From contig CM024191.1 in the NCBI GenBank assembly GCA_013433145.1, positions 5,782,501-5,846,500 of the forward strand: a DNA stretch of 64,000 bases, given 5' to 3'. Numbering within the stretch: the stretch's first letter is position 1; every line of letters begins with the position of its first letter. The notes under the pieces are model-generated. The model ran no database searches. It saw only the letters and a program-made list of their open reading frames with translations, and was not told the origin of the DNA. The DNA is from Ascaris suum (lineage: Eukaryota; Nematoda; Chromadorea; Rhabditida; Ascarididae). Of this stretch, positions 26,801 to 37,533 are shown piece after piece. Position numbers and translations under genes: made by a program.

Positions 26801-27135
26801 ATTATTATTTGAAGGGGATAGATTAATACTGTACTGTGCTGACTGCAATCTCGAAATGACAACATCGGCGCCAACTCCTTAGACATCTGACCAGAATGTT
26901 TGTGGAATACCTCATCCACCGGGAGCATTTGTTACCTCAGGAGTGACTGTCCAGTTTATTTGCGTTTCTTTTGCCGCTCAACAAGCTTAGTTTGTTGCTT
27001 ACCTTCAACGACAGTGACCATGACCCCCACTAAGCGCTCTCTGTTCGTGTATCCTTCGTTTAGTGTGAGTCGTTGTCCTACTTCAGCACGTATTCTGCGA
27101 TGCCATCCGTGGTCATGCACAACTAATAAAGCCAT
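23877..27135 (-). CDS. Unrecognised 240-residue protein, six exons
   Basis: Exons: 27003-27135 (ATG at 27135), 26773-26877, 26644-26717, 26525-26549, 25506-25588, 23877-24179. All phases agree (1/2, 1/2, 0/0, 1/2, 0/0) and give 240 residues. The first exon ends at a GAAG|GTAAGC donor. The last exon is an open frame of 100 codons ending in TAA, rich in Ser and Asp, with PGKTLSIELIRLASSSSS and DESQMIDDDCVDCFIGHNE. The N-terminal part (TNRERLVGVMVTVVEG, VVFVCKAIVSFDFAKDV) alternates hydrophobic residues and may be a beta-rich domain. No signal peptide or clear membrane segment was seen. An alternative is that the gene ends at a stop at 26475 and the last two exons form another gene. No family was recognised. 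Confidence 0.5.
24191..26341 (+). CDS. Unrecognised small single-pass membrane protein, five exons, 149 residues
   Basis: Exons: 24191-24218 (ATG at 24191), 24947-25060, 25763-25915, 26130-26240, 26298-26341 (TGA). Each junction carries one base, so phases agree throughout, and donors include GTAAGT and GTGAGT. Residues 11-31 form one membrane segment (VHVFIPAVAVVFIAVTLFLC) after a short acidic N-terminus, giving a type III-like topology by inspection. The soluble tail contains YILPCKRFPEDFVDRKVAYF and ends in the charged ENDRKDKED. TGTTTTAG at 24144-24151 could be a trans-splice acceptor. The gene is interleaved with the minus-strand gene at 23877-27135, and the leader would be antisense to that gene's last exon. 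No family was recognised. Confidence 0.5.
26553..26558 (+). terminator. AATAAA poly(A) signal downstream of the small membrane-protein gene
   Basis: Hexamer 212 bases after the TGA at 26339-26341. It lies immediately next to the acceptor of a minus-strand exon (26525-26549), so the two transcripts would overlap here. Confidence 0.35.
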
Positions 27136-29304
27136 GTTATTTAAAGAAAAAGCCCCTCGAAACGGTTTGCTCCGGATGTGCAATTTTTTGAGTTGATAAG
27201 ACGCCAGCTGTCTTTCTCATTTCTTCCTCCTGCAACCTGTAAGGGAGGACGAAGAGTCACATAATCGAGTGATTCGGCAAGGGTCCCATAAAACGAATAC
27301 TGTAAATAGACAGTCGGCGAACAACATGTCTGTTAACACATGGCACAAATCAGAAAGTATGTCTTTCTTTAGCAAGACTAGTTTATTTGCGAAGAAGAGC
27401 CTTATGTGTTAAATATAAACGATGTTCAGCATCCTGCCCGCCACATCTAGAACGGTTCTCTCTATTATAGGTAAACGAAGGAACGTTTTTTTTCTCCCAT
27501 TTTCTTTAAACCCGAACTTGAACAATATGCAAATGAGCTTCTTCGAATGCGAGTAAACAGTGCTCACTAGACGTCAGAGAAATTCATCAAAACATAAAAC
27601 AGAAATGAAATAAAGGACGAAAAAAAAAACAACAACAAATATTTGAGAAGGAAAACAACGAATATCTTGGAGCATAAATGACTAGAATTTGAATGAAAAG
27701 TGCTTTAAATATATTCGAACAATAAAGATCACCAGTCTAAATCAAGAACGAGTTTGTTTTGTTTTGTTTGTTTGTTTGTTTTCATAACTATAAATGCAAA
27801 AAGCACAAATATTCCGACATTCTTTCAGCATTATGAGCAGAACTAGTTGTCGATTATATCATACACTCTCATATCGTTCACGTTTGTAATTGGGAAGGAG
27901 ATGCGTTCACGCAAAAAATTGATGCCCGACAAGCTGGCCGTGTTGATAATTTTCTTTTACCTTCAATATAAATTTCAAAATTATCCTTACAATTTCAGTG
28001 TTACCCCTCATACTCTAAGAAACTCATAAATTGCTGCGTCATAAAAGACAGCGATAATTGATGATGGAAGCAAACGTCGAAAAGGACTCTTGAAATAAAA
28101 ATTCAAAGTGTGCTTTCAATGGAATAATCCAATTTGTGAACAATCGAACAACTTGCACGATATATCCATCACCTCACATATCAGAATCAAGGAAATAACG
28201 CTCAAAAAGCGCATCAATTCCATATAAACACCATTGAACGCATCTTTCAACTTATAGTCGATTCGAACGAACGGAATTCGTTCGTAACTCTCCACTATGA
28301 GTATTTTTTATCGCTCAGTCGGTCTATTGACTTCACAAATACGTACAAACATTTGTGCTACGTACATCTTACATTGCAGATCCTCGGGTCGCCGATTTCA
28401 CATTTTACGTCTTTTTGGAATAATGCTTCATCATTTTGCTTCCAGGAGTAAAACCGAGATAGCAGTATCAAAATAACGCCTTAGGGGGTCCGAGGCAAAG
28501 CAAAGGTAACAGTGATACAAGCCAATACTAACACTGTACCAAGCATAAAGCTTGTAATTAAAAAACTTCTGTATACAACACGGCGCCAATTCAGCGTTAA
28601 AGGCGTCGCCATAACATATAAAACATCAAATGAATATGTGAGAGAAAAACAGCAAAACGCATTAGATGAACTGGCGCGACACGCATTTTTGCAATCCCAT
28701 CTGTACCACAACCACATTCATAAACTGCCAACAAACAATGAAACATTTGCTAATAAAATATCCACCTCTCAACTGCTTCCCGTACAAATTCTCTACAAGC
28801 AATCATTTTTTAAAAATATAACCTGCTGTAAAAAGCGACTCGATCAGCAAGAAGTGTGATCCGATAACTGTCTAACTGCCTAAACAACTCTTTAACCGTC
28901 CTTTCAAAATCGGTGCATCAACATGTGGTCACTCAATGATGGACATTATTAGGATCAAACTGAAAAAACCCCAATCTCAACGGCCAAACAACCGGATTGA
29001 TCACGCATACGTGCAGGCATTGCGGCATAACACGTTTTGCAACTACAGATCTCTAAATGCGCATTAAAATATTGGTGATGTTCGCCAACGGCGACCCGCC
29101 TCATCCATCGATTCGTTTCCAACCTCGTGGTTCGCATATTTTGCTCACTTCGCTCTTCATTTTCAGCATTTCGCTTTTAACATAGACTAAGAAAGCGACG
29201 ATCAACCGCTGACATAAAATAATGCCAAAAGATGAGCGGAAAAGAAGTGAGTGTTGGCCAATACACAGCTACTCAGAAATCACTCAAATCAGGGCAAAGA
29301 AAAA
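27136..29304. other. Region between the 27135 gene start and the mek-2 stop
   Basis: About 2.2 kb. The only notable content is a pair of overlapping open frames near 28.5 kb, listed separately. The rest is AT-rich, with AAAC/GTTT-rich stretches around 27620-27780, and shows no spliced coding signal. Confidence 0.5.
28481..28612 (-). CDS. Possible 43-residue single-pass membrane micropeptide
   Basis: ATG at 28612 opens 43 codons to TAA at 28481-28483. A basic start with NWRRVVYR is followed by a hydrophobic stretch (SFLITSFMLGTVLVLACI) long enough to span a membrane. The plus strand is open for 115 codons across the same bases (28512-28859), so one or both may be chance. No trans-splice acceptor was clear upstream. 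Not recognised. Confidence 0.25.
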   Translation of the reverse strand: MATPLTLNWRRVVYRSFLITSFMLGTVLVLACITVTFALPRTP

Positions 29305-32300
29305 CTAAGATGGGCTGATGGTCGACTGAACAAAACGAGCGAATTCGCCGCCATCCTCCGAGTTAGCGTAACGTTCGAAGAATTCATGATTGCTGAGTGT
29401 CTTCAGATTGGCTCTTTCAATGGGATTCTTCTTGACGCACTTCTCGACAAAATCAACAAACGACTCCGTGAAAATCTTCCTCGGCAACATCGGTGGTGGC
29501 TTGAAATGATATCATTTACTGTCATAAATCGTTAATTATTACTGCTCAAGATTAAAACTTTTTTCTCATCTGTACCTCTCATATGCGCAACAGTCCTAGC
29601 TCATGAAGTATTCGCTTCTTCCTCAATTTATTGGTGCCCCAGTGTTTTGTAGAAATGAAGTGTGCAAGACATCTTACAAGGAGCTCTATAGGCTTCGCAT
29701 GATGGATGCAAACAATCTCTTCCCCACCCCCCCCCCCAAACCCTCCCCTCCACTACAGAAATCCTAGGGGAACAGACCTCGTGTATCTCATCTCATAAAC
29801 GTTGTGCGGCACATGCAAGCACTCACCCATTCCCTAAGAAAGAATGCCCTGCGAGTTGCAGTGTCTGAAGAACACATTCAAAAAAAGCCACCTGTTCGTT
29901 AAAGCCCAAAGCCAATCCTTCCACAGTGTTCACGAGCAAGCCATTTAAAAAGAGAACGTAGCATGGCACTTGCAAAGTAGAAGACCACTTTCCCATGGCT
30001 GACTAAAGTGAGGAAGGAAGCAACTCGCCGATATCTGCTGCTTAAACAAGTGAACAATCGAATGATCACAGGGAGGAATAATTGCCGGTTCGTCGGAATA
30101 CCTGCTAACAAAACCACGTCGTACAAAACAACAGCGATGATATGGATTTAGTTGTCAACGCCATCATGCAATCATTCAGATAAATATGACCATGCTTGGC
30201 AGATGAGATTACCACCTGTCGGTTTTTGCAAGAAAGATGACGAACTGAGAATAGAGGGTGATGGATGAGATTGGAGAGAAGGGATAAAGGACTTCCGAGA
30301 GTAATGAATGAACGAATATTCTCGAAGAAAAAGCAAACGGTACCAAGCAGTGAACGTCTAAAACCACGACTTGTAAGTGATCACTTGTGGGCAGATGCGA
30401 TATTTTGATGAAGATTATTTATGGAGATGTCACCGCATCCAAAACATAAATTAATAAAAACTTCGCTTTCTTCGATCAGTAAAAGGAACATATTCGCTTG
30501 TGGTCAAAGTTTTCCGTCAAAATGGCCAATTTTTTGTCAAAATGGCCAACTACATCAATAACGAATAACGATAATGGCTACCTCATTAACAATGTAGTCG
30601 AGCAACTCGAAGATGGCCATCGTTTTGGGAGTGGCTGCCGGACTACTTGTTGGAGGAGGTGGCACATTGCCGGGGAGCTCTATTTCTTCTTCCGGAACAC
30701 CAAATATCACCGAATAATCATGCGGAGTTAATGCTGGCACCGGATATCGACCAATCGAAAGTTCCACCAAAGAAAGACCAAAACTCCACACGTCGGACTG
30801 CACGTTATAATGACTTCCCGTTAATCGCTCCGGCTACAAATGGGTTCCCTTGATGGCTGGCCTTTAGTTACAAGAGAATTTTTTCAAAAAAAAAAAAGTT
30901 ATCATACGTGCGTTAAAAAAATTTCTGACTGATACAATGACGTACCGACTCGTCCCAACGCCGACAGAAAGTAGTATGATTACAAGAAGAACGACCTGCA
31001 CTTGGCACGTTTGCACAGCTCCGGCAATTATCTATTTTTCTCTCAAGCAACGTTAGAAAAATGACGCCGCAAAGCAAGACGTGCTTCATAGCCGTCCCAT
31101 TCACCTATTTTACCCTCATTAGCAGAAGGTGGTATCGTCGTCTCCACAGAAACCTCTCACCTCATAAATCTGATAGCTCAGTAATACTAAGTAACCGTTT
31201 CCAGTATTTGCCTCTCTAAACGCAAGGATGTTTCAAAGGAACGACTTTCGCTTCTAACATGTAACTTTCGTTTCATCTCTCTAACGATCTGAAGGCACCT
31301 TAAGTGGCCGTCTCCCTGTGGTATGACAGGTAATCAAATCACTGACCGCCATATAAGACCGAGTCCCAACAAAACTATTCGCCATACTATCGATAAGCAT
31401 GCCAGATACACCGAAATCACACAATTTGATCTCCCCACGCGAATTCACCAAAATGTTTGACGGCTTCACATCTGAAACGAAGTTTTAATTTGTTTGCCAT
31501 ATCAGATGCTAGTAAAAAACGGTCAAGTTTGATGATGACATTTTGATAGTCACAATATAAACAATGTTGTAATGCAAAAACTAATAAAACGAGGAAAAGA
31601 GACAAAGAGAAATCAAACACTTATCGACCACAGCTCGATAGCGAAATCCTACGTTTACCTGTCTAGTAACTTTACCTATAGCAGGAATTTGATCAACATT
31701 CAGTTCATCGGAGTCGTATCGGCTCCAAGTGGAGGAAAGGAGGGATGGGGAGTCGAAGTGAAGTCAAAGACTAACAAATTTGACACTAGTGCATTAAACG
31801 GGTTTCTGAAACAGTATACAAAAACAGAAAAATCGTTCAAAAACAATCAGATTTGGTGATTTCTTTAGTATACTCTATATGACAGCATCAGCAACATAGA
31901 AGGATTTTCGAGCTTCTAACAGATAGTTTATGATGACCGTTTCTTTTATCAAAAACCGATCGATGAAGCACTCTGCGGAAATTGTTGTTACGACAAAAAC
32001 AAACACATATCGCTCATCTATTTATAAAACTAAATGAATCTTCTCTTATAAATAAACAACTCCAGCAGTTTTATTTTGTGGAACCACCTGTTGAATTTTT
32101 GAATATTCGAGAGAAGGAGTATAATTTCGGACAAAAATGGAGCGAAAAGTGAGAAAAAAAAAGAAGATTTAAAGAAAGGAAAAAATTTAAGAAGGAGAAC
32201 GAGAAAAAGAAAGAGGAGGAAATTAAAAGATTTAAAGTAAAGTTGAGATCCCAAGGCGAGATAAAGCGGAACAAAATCAGATTTAAACTCTTCAGGTGCT

Positions 32301-35300
32301 AGTTTTGCATCACGCGAATGACACTACACTATCTCGCTATACAGTAGATCAATTAACGTACCTCGATGCAGAATTTTGTGCTCATCTTTTAGATAGGAGA
32401 GACCACGAATCACTGCAACGGCTATTCTTCCAACACGTGGCTCTGTGAGACGGCCAACCTGTAAAACAAACTTGTTCAACACTTAAACTTATAATGGTAA
32501 CCGAACGAATACCAGTACAGGCAAGTATAAAAAAAACTCAGTGGTTACATCCAGGTAGTCTCTGATAACTGCAAAAACCCAACAAACAATATGAAAGACT
32601 AAGCATAAACGCTTCATGAAGCAAACCCATCAAAAACTGTACACAGTGGAAGAAGTGCTTCAATCGCGATCTGCCACCTAATGCACCGGTTGAGCGGAAA
32701 CACTCGAGAACTTTCTACAAGGATTTCGAAATCTTTGCCGAAAAATCTTCGCCTCCTTATTTCTGCTATGGGAGTTTTTTTAATTGCTTCAAAATATGAC
32801 TTCCCTAGAAAGACCGGTCCAGTAGGCCGTAAACGGTTTTATTTCACCTATACATCTATCCAGGCCTTTTTCTATCTCAAATGAAAACTTCCAGGTATCC
32901 ACTTAGGTTTCAAGATGTAAGTTTTTCAATCGCCCAATTAAATAGTGAACAGCAAGAAGAGCAGGCAACATAGGCGATAGCTGCACTAAATGAAGAAAAG
33001 CAACGACAAGCGATATGATTGTTGAGAGGGTGATTGGCTTTAAAATATCGCAACAATCAAAAGTGATTGTAGTTTATACATAAATAAATCTTTCTTCTTA
33101 AATTTTAACCCAAAACAAATCAATATGCAAATATTATTTGATAGAGCAAATTAATAAAGCGTAAAACGATTAGGACTAAATTTGCGGAACCAATTTTGCG
33201 CCATAATCAATACGATATTTCCCAAAATTCTAAACCACTATTAAGAAAATTCCTGTAAAAAATAAATGAGTGCATAAAACTCTCATTTATAAGAATGAAG
33301 AAAAAAAGAGACAAGGATTATGGAGAAAATAGAGAGGAAATGAAACGTAAATGAACTAACCTTCTTAAGAACAACATCAAGCGAAAGGCCATCCATATAC
33401 TCCATACAAATTGAGATATCATTATTATCAGTGAATGCTCCATAGAAACCGACTATATATGGACTATTACACTTGTTCAACACATCCAACTCCTATAAAC
33501 TGTAAACTATAGCAAAGTCCTGAATATGTGCTTCTTCAATTTTTTATGCTACGAGCCCATAATAGTTATTTATTATATGATCAATCAGAAGTGGATTAGA
33601 CTAGATTTAAAATCAAAACAAAGTCATCGTAATGAGATAAACTTTTCCGACATTTTAAGTGAATATTTTCAGTCACTAACGACAACATATAGTAAGCGCT
33701 CTTTGGTTTACAGTTGAAAACAATTACGTGGAAAAATGAGCGTTTTACGTACCACGCAATTCGGCTCTCTCAAAGAACAATCAATCCTCTTCCTCGTCAA
33801 TCAAAGAAGTCAGCGTGGGCAAGTGGAAAACGCTCAGTTCACCTCTTTTCCGAATGCAATATGAAAAACCTTCCTGCTAGTGCTATTTATCATTTCCCTT
33901 GTCCGCTATTACTTCCCTAACGATTAAGAAGGGAAAATAGAGAAATCAACAGGATCACTAAAAAAAAAACATGCGAGGTAATTGAGATATTTTTGTGAAG
34001 CTGTATCCCTCTACCAAATTACCGTTCAAATCTTCCAGAAGAAATAACGCATAAACGCCTAATTAAGTCATAAATATAATATGATCGACATAATTTAGTG
34101 ATAAGGAAATCCCCTTGGAATTAATGAGTAGGAGTGAAACCTGTTTACTAAGGCAAACTATACCACATGTTATGATTGATTTATTTTTTCATTACAAGTT
34201 TTCCACATTGTTAGGTGAGGGTGACATTACTGCAGAACAAAGCCACCGACACGACGCATAGACACGCGCTGTTGCGCTTTATGCGAATTGAACTGAACGA
34301 AAAACGAGATAAAGAATGCTAAGAGGAAACAGAAGATAATGAAAAAAAAGAGCAAACCTTAAGGATCTGTGAACGCACAGAAGGTTTCACCTCGAGATGC
34401 ACCAATTTTCTTGCCATAATCACCTTGCTAGGCTTATGCATCACTTTGTGCACGACACCGCCATTACCATGACCCAATTCACACATCTTCTCTAGCATTT
34501 CCTCATTCAACTCGCTCAACGGTACCTGCAGACAATCGATTGTCGAATACACTTAATATTTCCTCTTTATTCAATATATGCCTACTTCTTCCGAACTTTC
34601 GTATACTTCGGCCTGCAAACACTATTGAGCATTAATTTTTGTACAGATAGCGGTCAAAGTCTAAAATACAGGGATCTATCAATTCATCCTTCGCATAGGC
34701 TCAGAGGAGTCACCTCCATATTCTTCATACGTGTCAAATATTGGCTCTATTTTTTATCTCTTATATACCCCGAAAACACTTGTCACACTCGTTCATTACA
34801 ATGACAACGGTGGCATGAATTGCCACCTGGTAATTTTACCGGAAAGATCACTTTTCTGGAGTGGCGCAAGTGTCACTCTAACAAATGATGCCTGGTTTTG
34901 CGAAATGATGGAAATTTTTGCAAATTACTGTTGGAAGTTTGGAAAACAAAAATTTCATGAGATGGAAATATACTGAAATTTGTGTTAGATGCATAATACA
35001 TCGGCGCAGGTATTTTACAAATACCTAAAATTGAACTTAATTAGATAACAACTTGGCCAGGTAACACCTGATGACATACGCAATTTAAAGCGTTTGTTTT
35101 TCTGAGAACTATTTTCACGTGTGTTGAATTTCACGCATAAAGCGCATCATTAAAACTCACGTAAAAACGCTTAAATAATTAGCGAACAAGACCGATGCTT
35201 CACATATTTTTGCAGCTATAATTTCCACTATGCGCTTTGATAATGCATTAAAAAAAAAAAGAAGAAAACATTTCAAATGAAAACCACTCAAATATATGGA

Positions 35301-35550
35301 AATGCACTAAACTTCCTAGAACGTCATAGTAATTAATAATTAAGATATAACAAACCAATTTCTTCTCTTTGATCCACTCTTGCATACGTTGTTTTTGTGG
35401 CTCAGTGAGCGCCATTTGCTTGAGTTGTTCATCAAGCGAGAATGCTTTTGTCTCTTCGATTGTCTCATTTTTGTCCGCATCGTTCTCCTTTACCGTTGCC
35501 GGAAGGCTTAGATTCAACGGATTTTTTCGACGACTTCCAATATTCGACAT
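29305..35550 (-). CDS. mek-2: Dual-specificity MAP kinase kinase MEK-2 (complete, 7 exons, 387 residues)
   Basis: This is the MEK1/2 orthologue that phosphorylates ERK (MPK-1) downstream of Ras and Raf. Exons: 35356-35550, 34358-34525, 33361-33492, 32362-32458, 31347-31471, 30582-30833, 29305-29499; phases 0,0,0,1/2,0,0. The 387-residue length matches what I recall for C. elegans MEK-2. Visible motifs: glycine loop GHGNGGVV at 83-90, catalytic Lys105 in [18 protein letters not shown] with Asp198 then [13 protein letters not shown] at 216-218, activation-loop Ser226 and Ser230 in [18 protein letters not shown], and [19 protein letters not shown] proline-rich insert ([11 protein letters not shown]) precedes the last helices, as in MEKs. 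The N-terminus (LNLSLPAT region) may hold the ERK docking site. All kinase residues needed for activity are present. Confidence 0.97.
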
Positions 35551-35563
35551 CCTAAACGACCAA
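35551..35563 (-). promoter_or_regulatory. Probable trans-splice acceptor of mek-2
   Basis: Reading the minus strand, a GTCGTTTAG acceptor lies one base before the mek-2 ATG. Such an AG next to the start codon with no upstream exon is typical of spliced-leader addition in nematodes. The leader itself is not in the window. Confidence 0.55.
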
Positions 35564-37484
35564 ATTCAATGAATACACCAGTTCTAATATGGTCAGCATA
35601 CGGGCAAAAAACATTAGGGTAATACATGAAATTCATCTGTTCCACTTACCCTAAGAAACGAACAGTTCTGTTTACTGCTGCCTTCTCGAAACTCAAATCA
35701 TTTTTTTATACCTCTCAAACTCTCAACCCTTAACCTGAAAGTCTAAGAAAAGTGGAACTCATAAAATCCTTAGTAACAAGAGTCAAGCAGTTACAACGGC
35801 CACTTGTGATTCGCGCACATGTCGGTTCTCAACTTAAAATGCACCTACTGCAATAATCAACTTTTTGCTTGAAACAGTATAGTATGCGCACAATATGAAA
35901 CGCACACGCCATGGTCGAGACAACAGACAACAATGAAAGCAGCTGCATAAGCCGCAAGCGGAAAAACGAAGGAGTGAAACGGAGAACCGGAAATGACTGG
36001 GTGCGAAGAACGACCACAGACTACACCATGAGTGCGGCATGTGGAGAAAGACAAGGAAATAAAGTGGCTAAACCTGTCTGCTTCGATTCATCGAATTTTC
36101 GACATATTTGCAGCAGGTTTTTAACTCAACACCAGGAATCTGGCCTGAGTTGGGAAGAATGCGGGAAACGACTTGACCGAGCTCTGATAAGTTTCTGTAA
36201 GCGAAATCCCATGAGAGAAAGGGGGAGGGATGGTGAGAACGGGAGGGGATGGGGACAGAGAAATACAGGTGTGATACCGTTTGTGCAAATCAATTAATCA
36301 TCAAACAGCACCAAGACGGATACGTTTTTTTTTAAATTCTTATGTTAACAATATTTCCATTGGCAACGCTTATCAATTTATGGCATATATCGACCTTTTT
36401 CTTTACGCAGTTGTAATCTATCGCAATATTCGATAGATTCTGGCTAGAGGCACAAAGAGTTGTACGGTGAAACCCGACTATCGCAGTCCTGCTTTACTGT
36501 AAACAGTCTGTGCTGGAAGGTAAGACTGAACGAGTGGACCTCACTATGATCCGCAAGAAAGGTACTATACCTGGTTTCACCTCTGTTACCAGCAAGTGTC
36601 ATTAAGCGCAATTGTCACAGCATAAAAGTGGTTTATCGATCAACCAAGAGTGACCGCTCTAGGCTGGCACATATAAATCCAGAATGGACAGTTTACGAGT
36701 ATTTGGAAGCGCTGCAACCTTAAACGACCTTCATGTCCGATATACAGGTGATTCGATGACGCAAACGTTCAATATCATCGATGACACAACAAATTGATCG
36801 GATTTTATTACGAACAATTGAAAGACACAATTGTGCTGCAATATTCGGCGCTTTTAAATCTGCTTAAGATTCACGAAACAGACAAAGGAAATTATTCGTT
36901 CTATTGAATATGTGAGGCATACATCCTGTAAAATTCGTCGGGCCAATTTCTGCTTTATTTTTTATAACATCGTTGCCCGGTCGGTCGACAGTCTAATCAC
37001 ATCTTATGGAGTTCCTAATCATCGACCACGGTCGTCCGAATCAATCGATAGTGGGGAGAGAAGTTGTAAAGTTGCTTCGAGCGATCGAATTCCACACGAT
37101 ACGAGTGTTGTTGGCACTCATTCAGAATGGACGCTACAGTAGCTGAAACGCATGTTATCATTGCCACAAATCGCGTCCTGGCATCACGCCATAAGACAGC
37201 GACAAATAGAGCTTGGTCGACATGATTTGTGGGTGGTGGACGTTGGTCAGTGTTCCGGTCACTGATAAAATGTTGAGTGCCATTTGTCGACGCTTCATTG
37301 TTTTGCATTTGCGTGATTCGCATTTGCATATCACGTTTGTTGATCATAAGTGCGAGTTTGCGTACAGTCAGTTTTGTCTAGGATATTTAAGAGGTGGAAA
37401 GTCGTATGCTTTCTATAGACGATCGGAGTGTTATCTGTTTTGGAAAGTGATAGTGAGTTACGTTGAATTACACATAAAAGCACC
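35564..37484. promoter_or_regulatory. Divergent intergenic region between mek-2 and frizzled
   Basis: About 1.9 kb that must contain the promoters and outrons of both divergently transcribed genes. An open frame at 35911-36297 (+) and others around 36900-37350 have no splice support and no recognisable product. No core promoter motif was identified with confidence. Confidence 0.5.
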
Positions 37485-37496
37485 TGATTATTTCAG
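37485..37496 (+). promoter_or_regulatory. Probable trans-splice acceptor of the frizzled gene
   Basis: GATTATTTCAG ends at 37496, 37 bases before the frizzled ATG at 37534. The leader would contain one three-codon upstream open frame (ATG AAT TAG) starting at 37499. This places the signal peptide at the protein N-terminus, although the frame is open much further upstream. Confidence 0.5.
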
Positions 37497-37533
37497 GGAT
37501 GAATTAGTAATAACGGCTAAGCATCTCGTCGGA

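Noticed and set aside
35911..36297. 128-codon plus-strand frame in the mek-2/frizzled spacer
   Set aside because: Biased towards Arg, Lys and Gly, with no acceptor or donor structure and no recognisable domain.
37213..37533. Extension of the frizzled frame upstream of ATG 37534
   Set aside because: The frame is open, but a clear trans-splice acceptor at 37485-37496 and a signal peptide beginning at 37534 make the downstream ATG the natural start.
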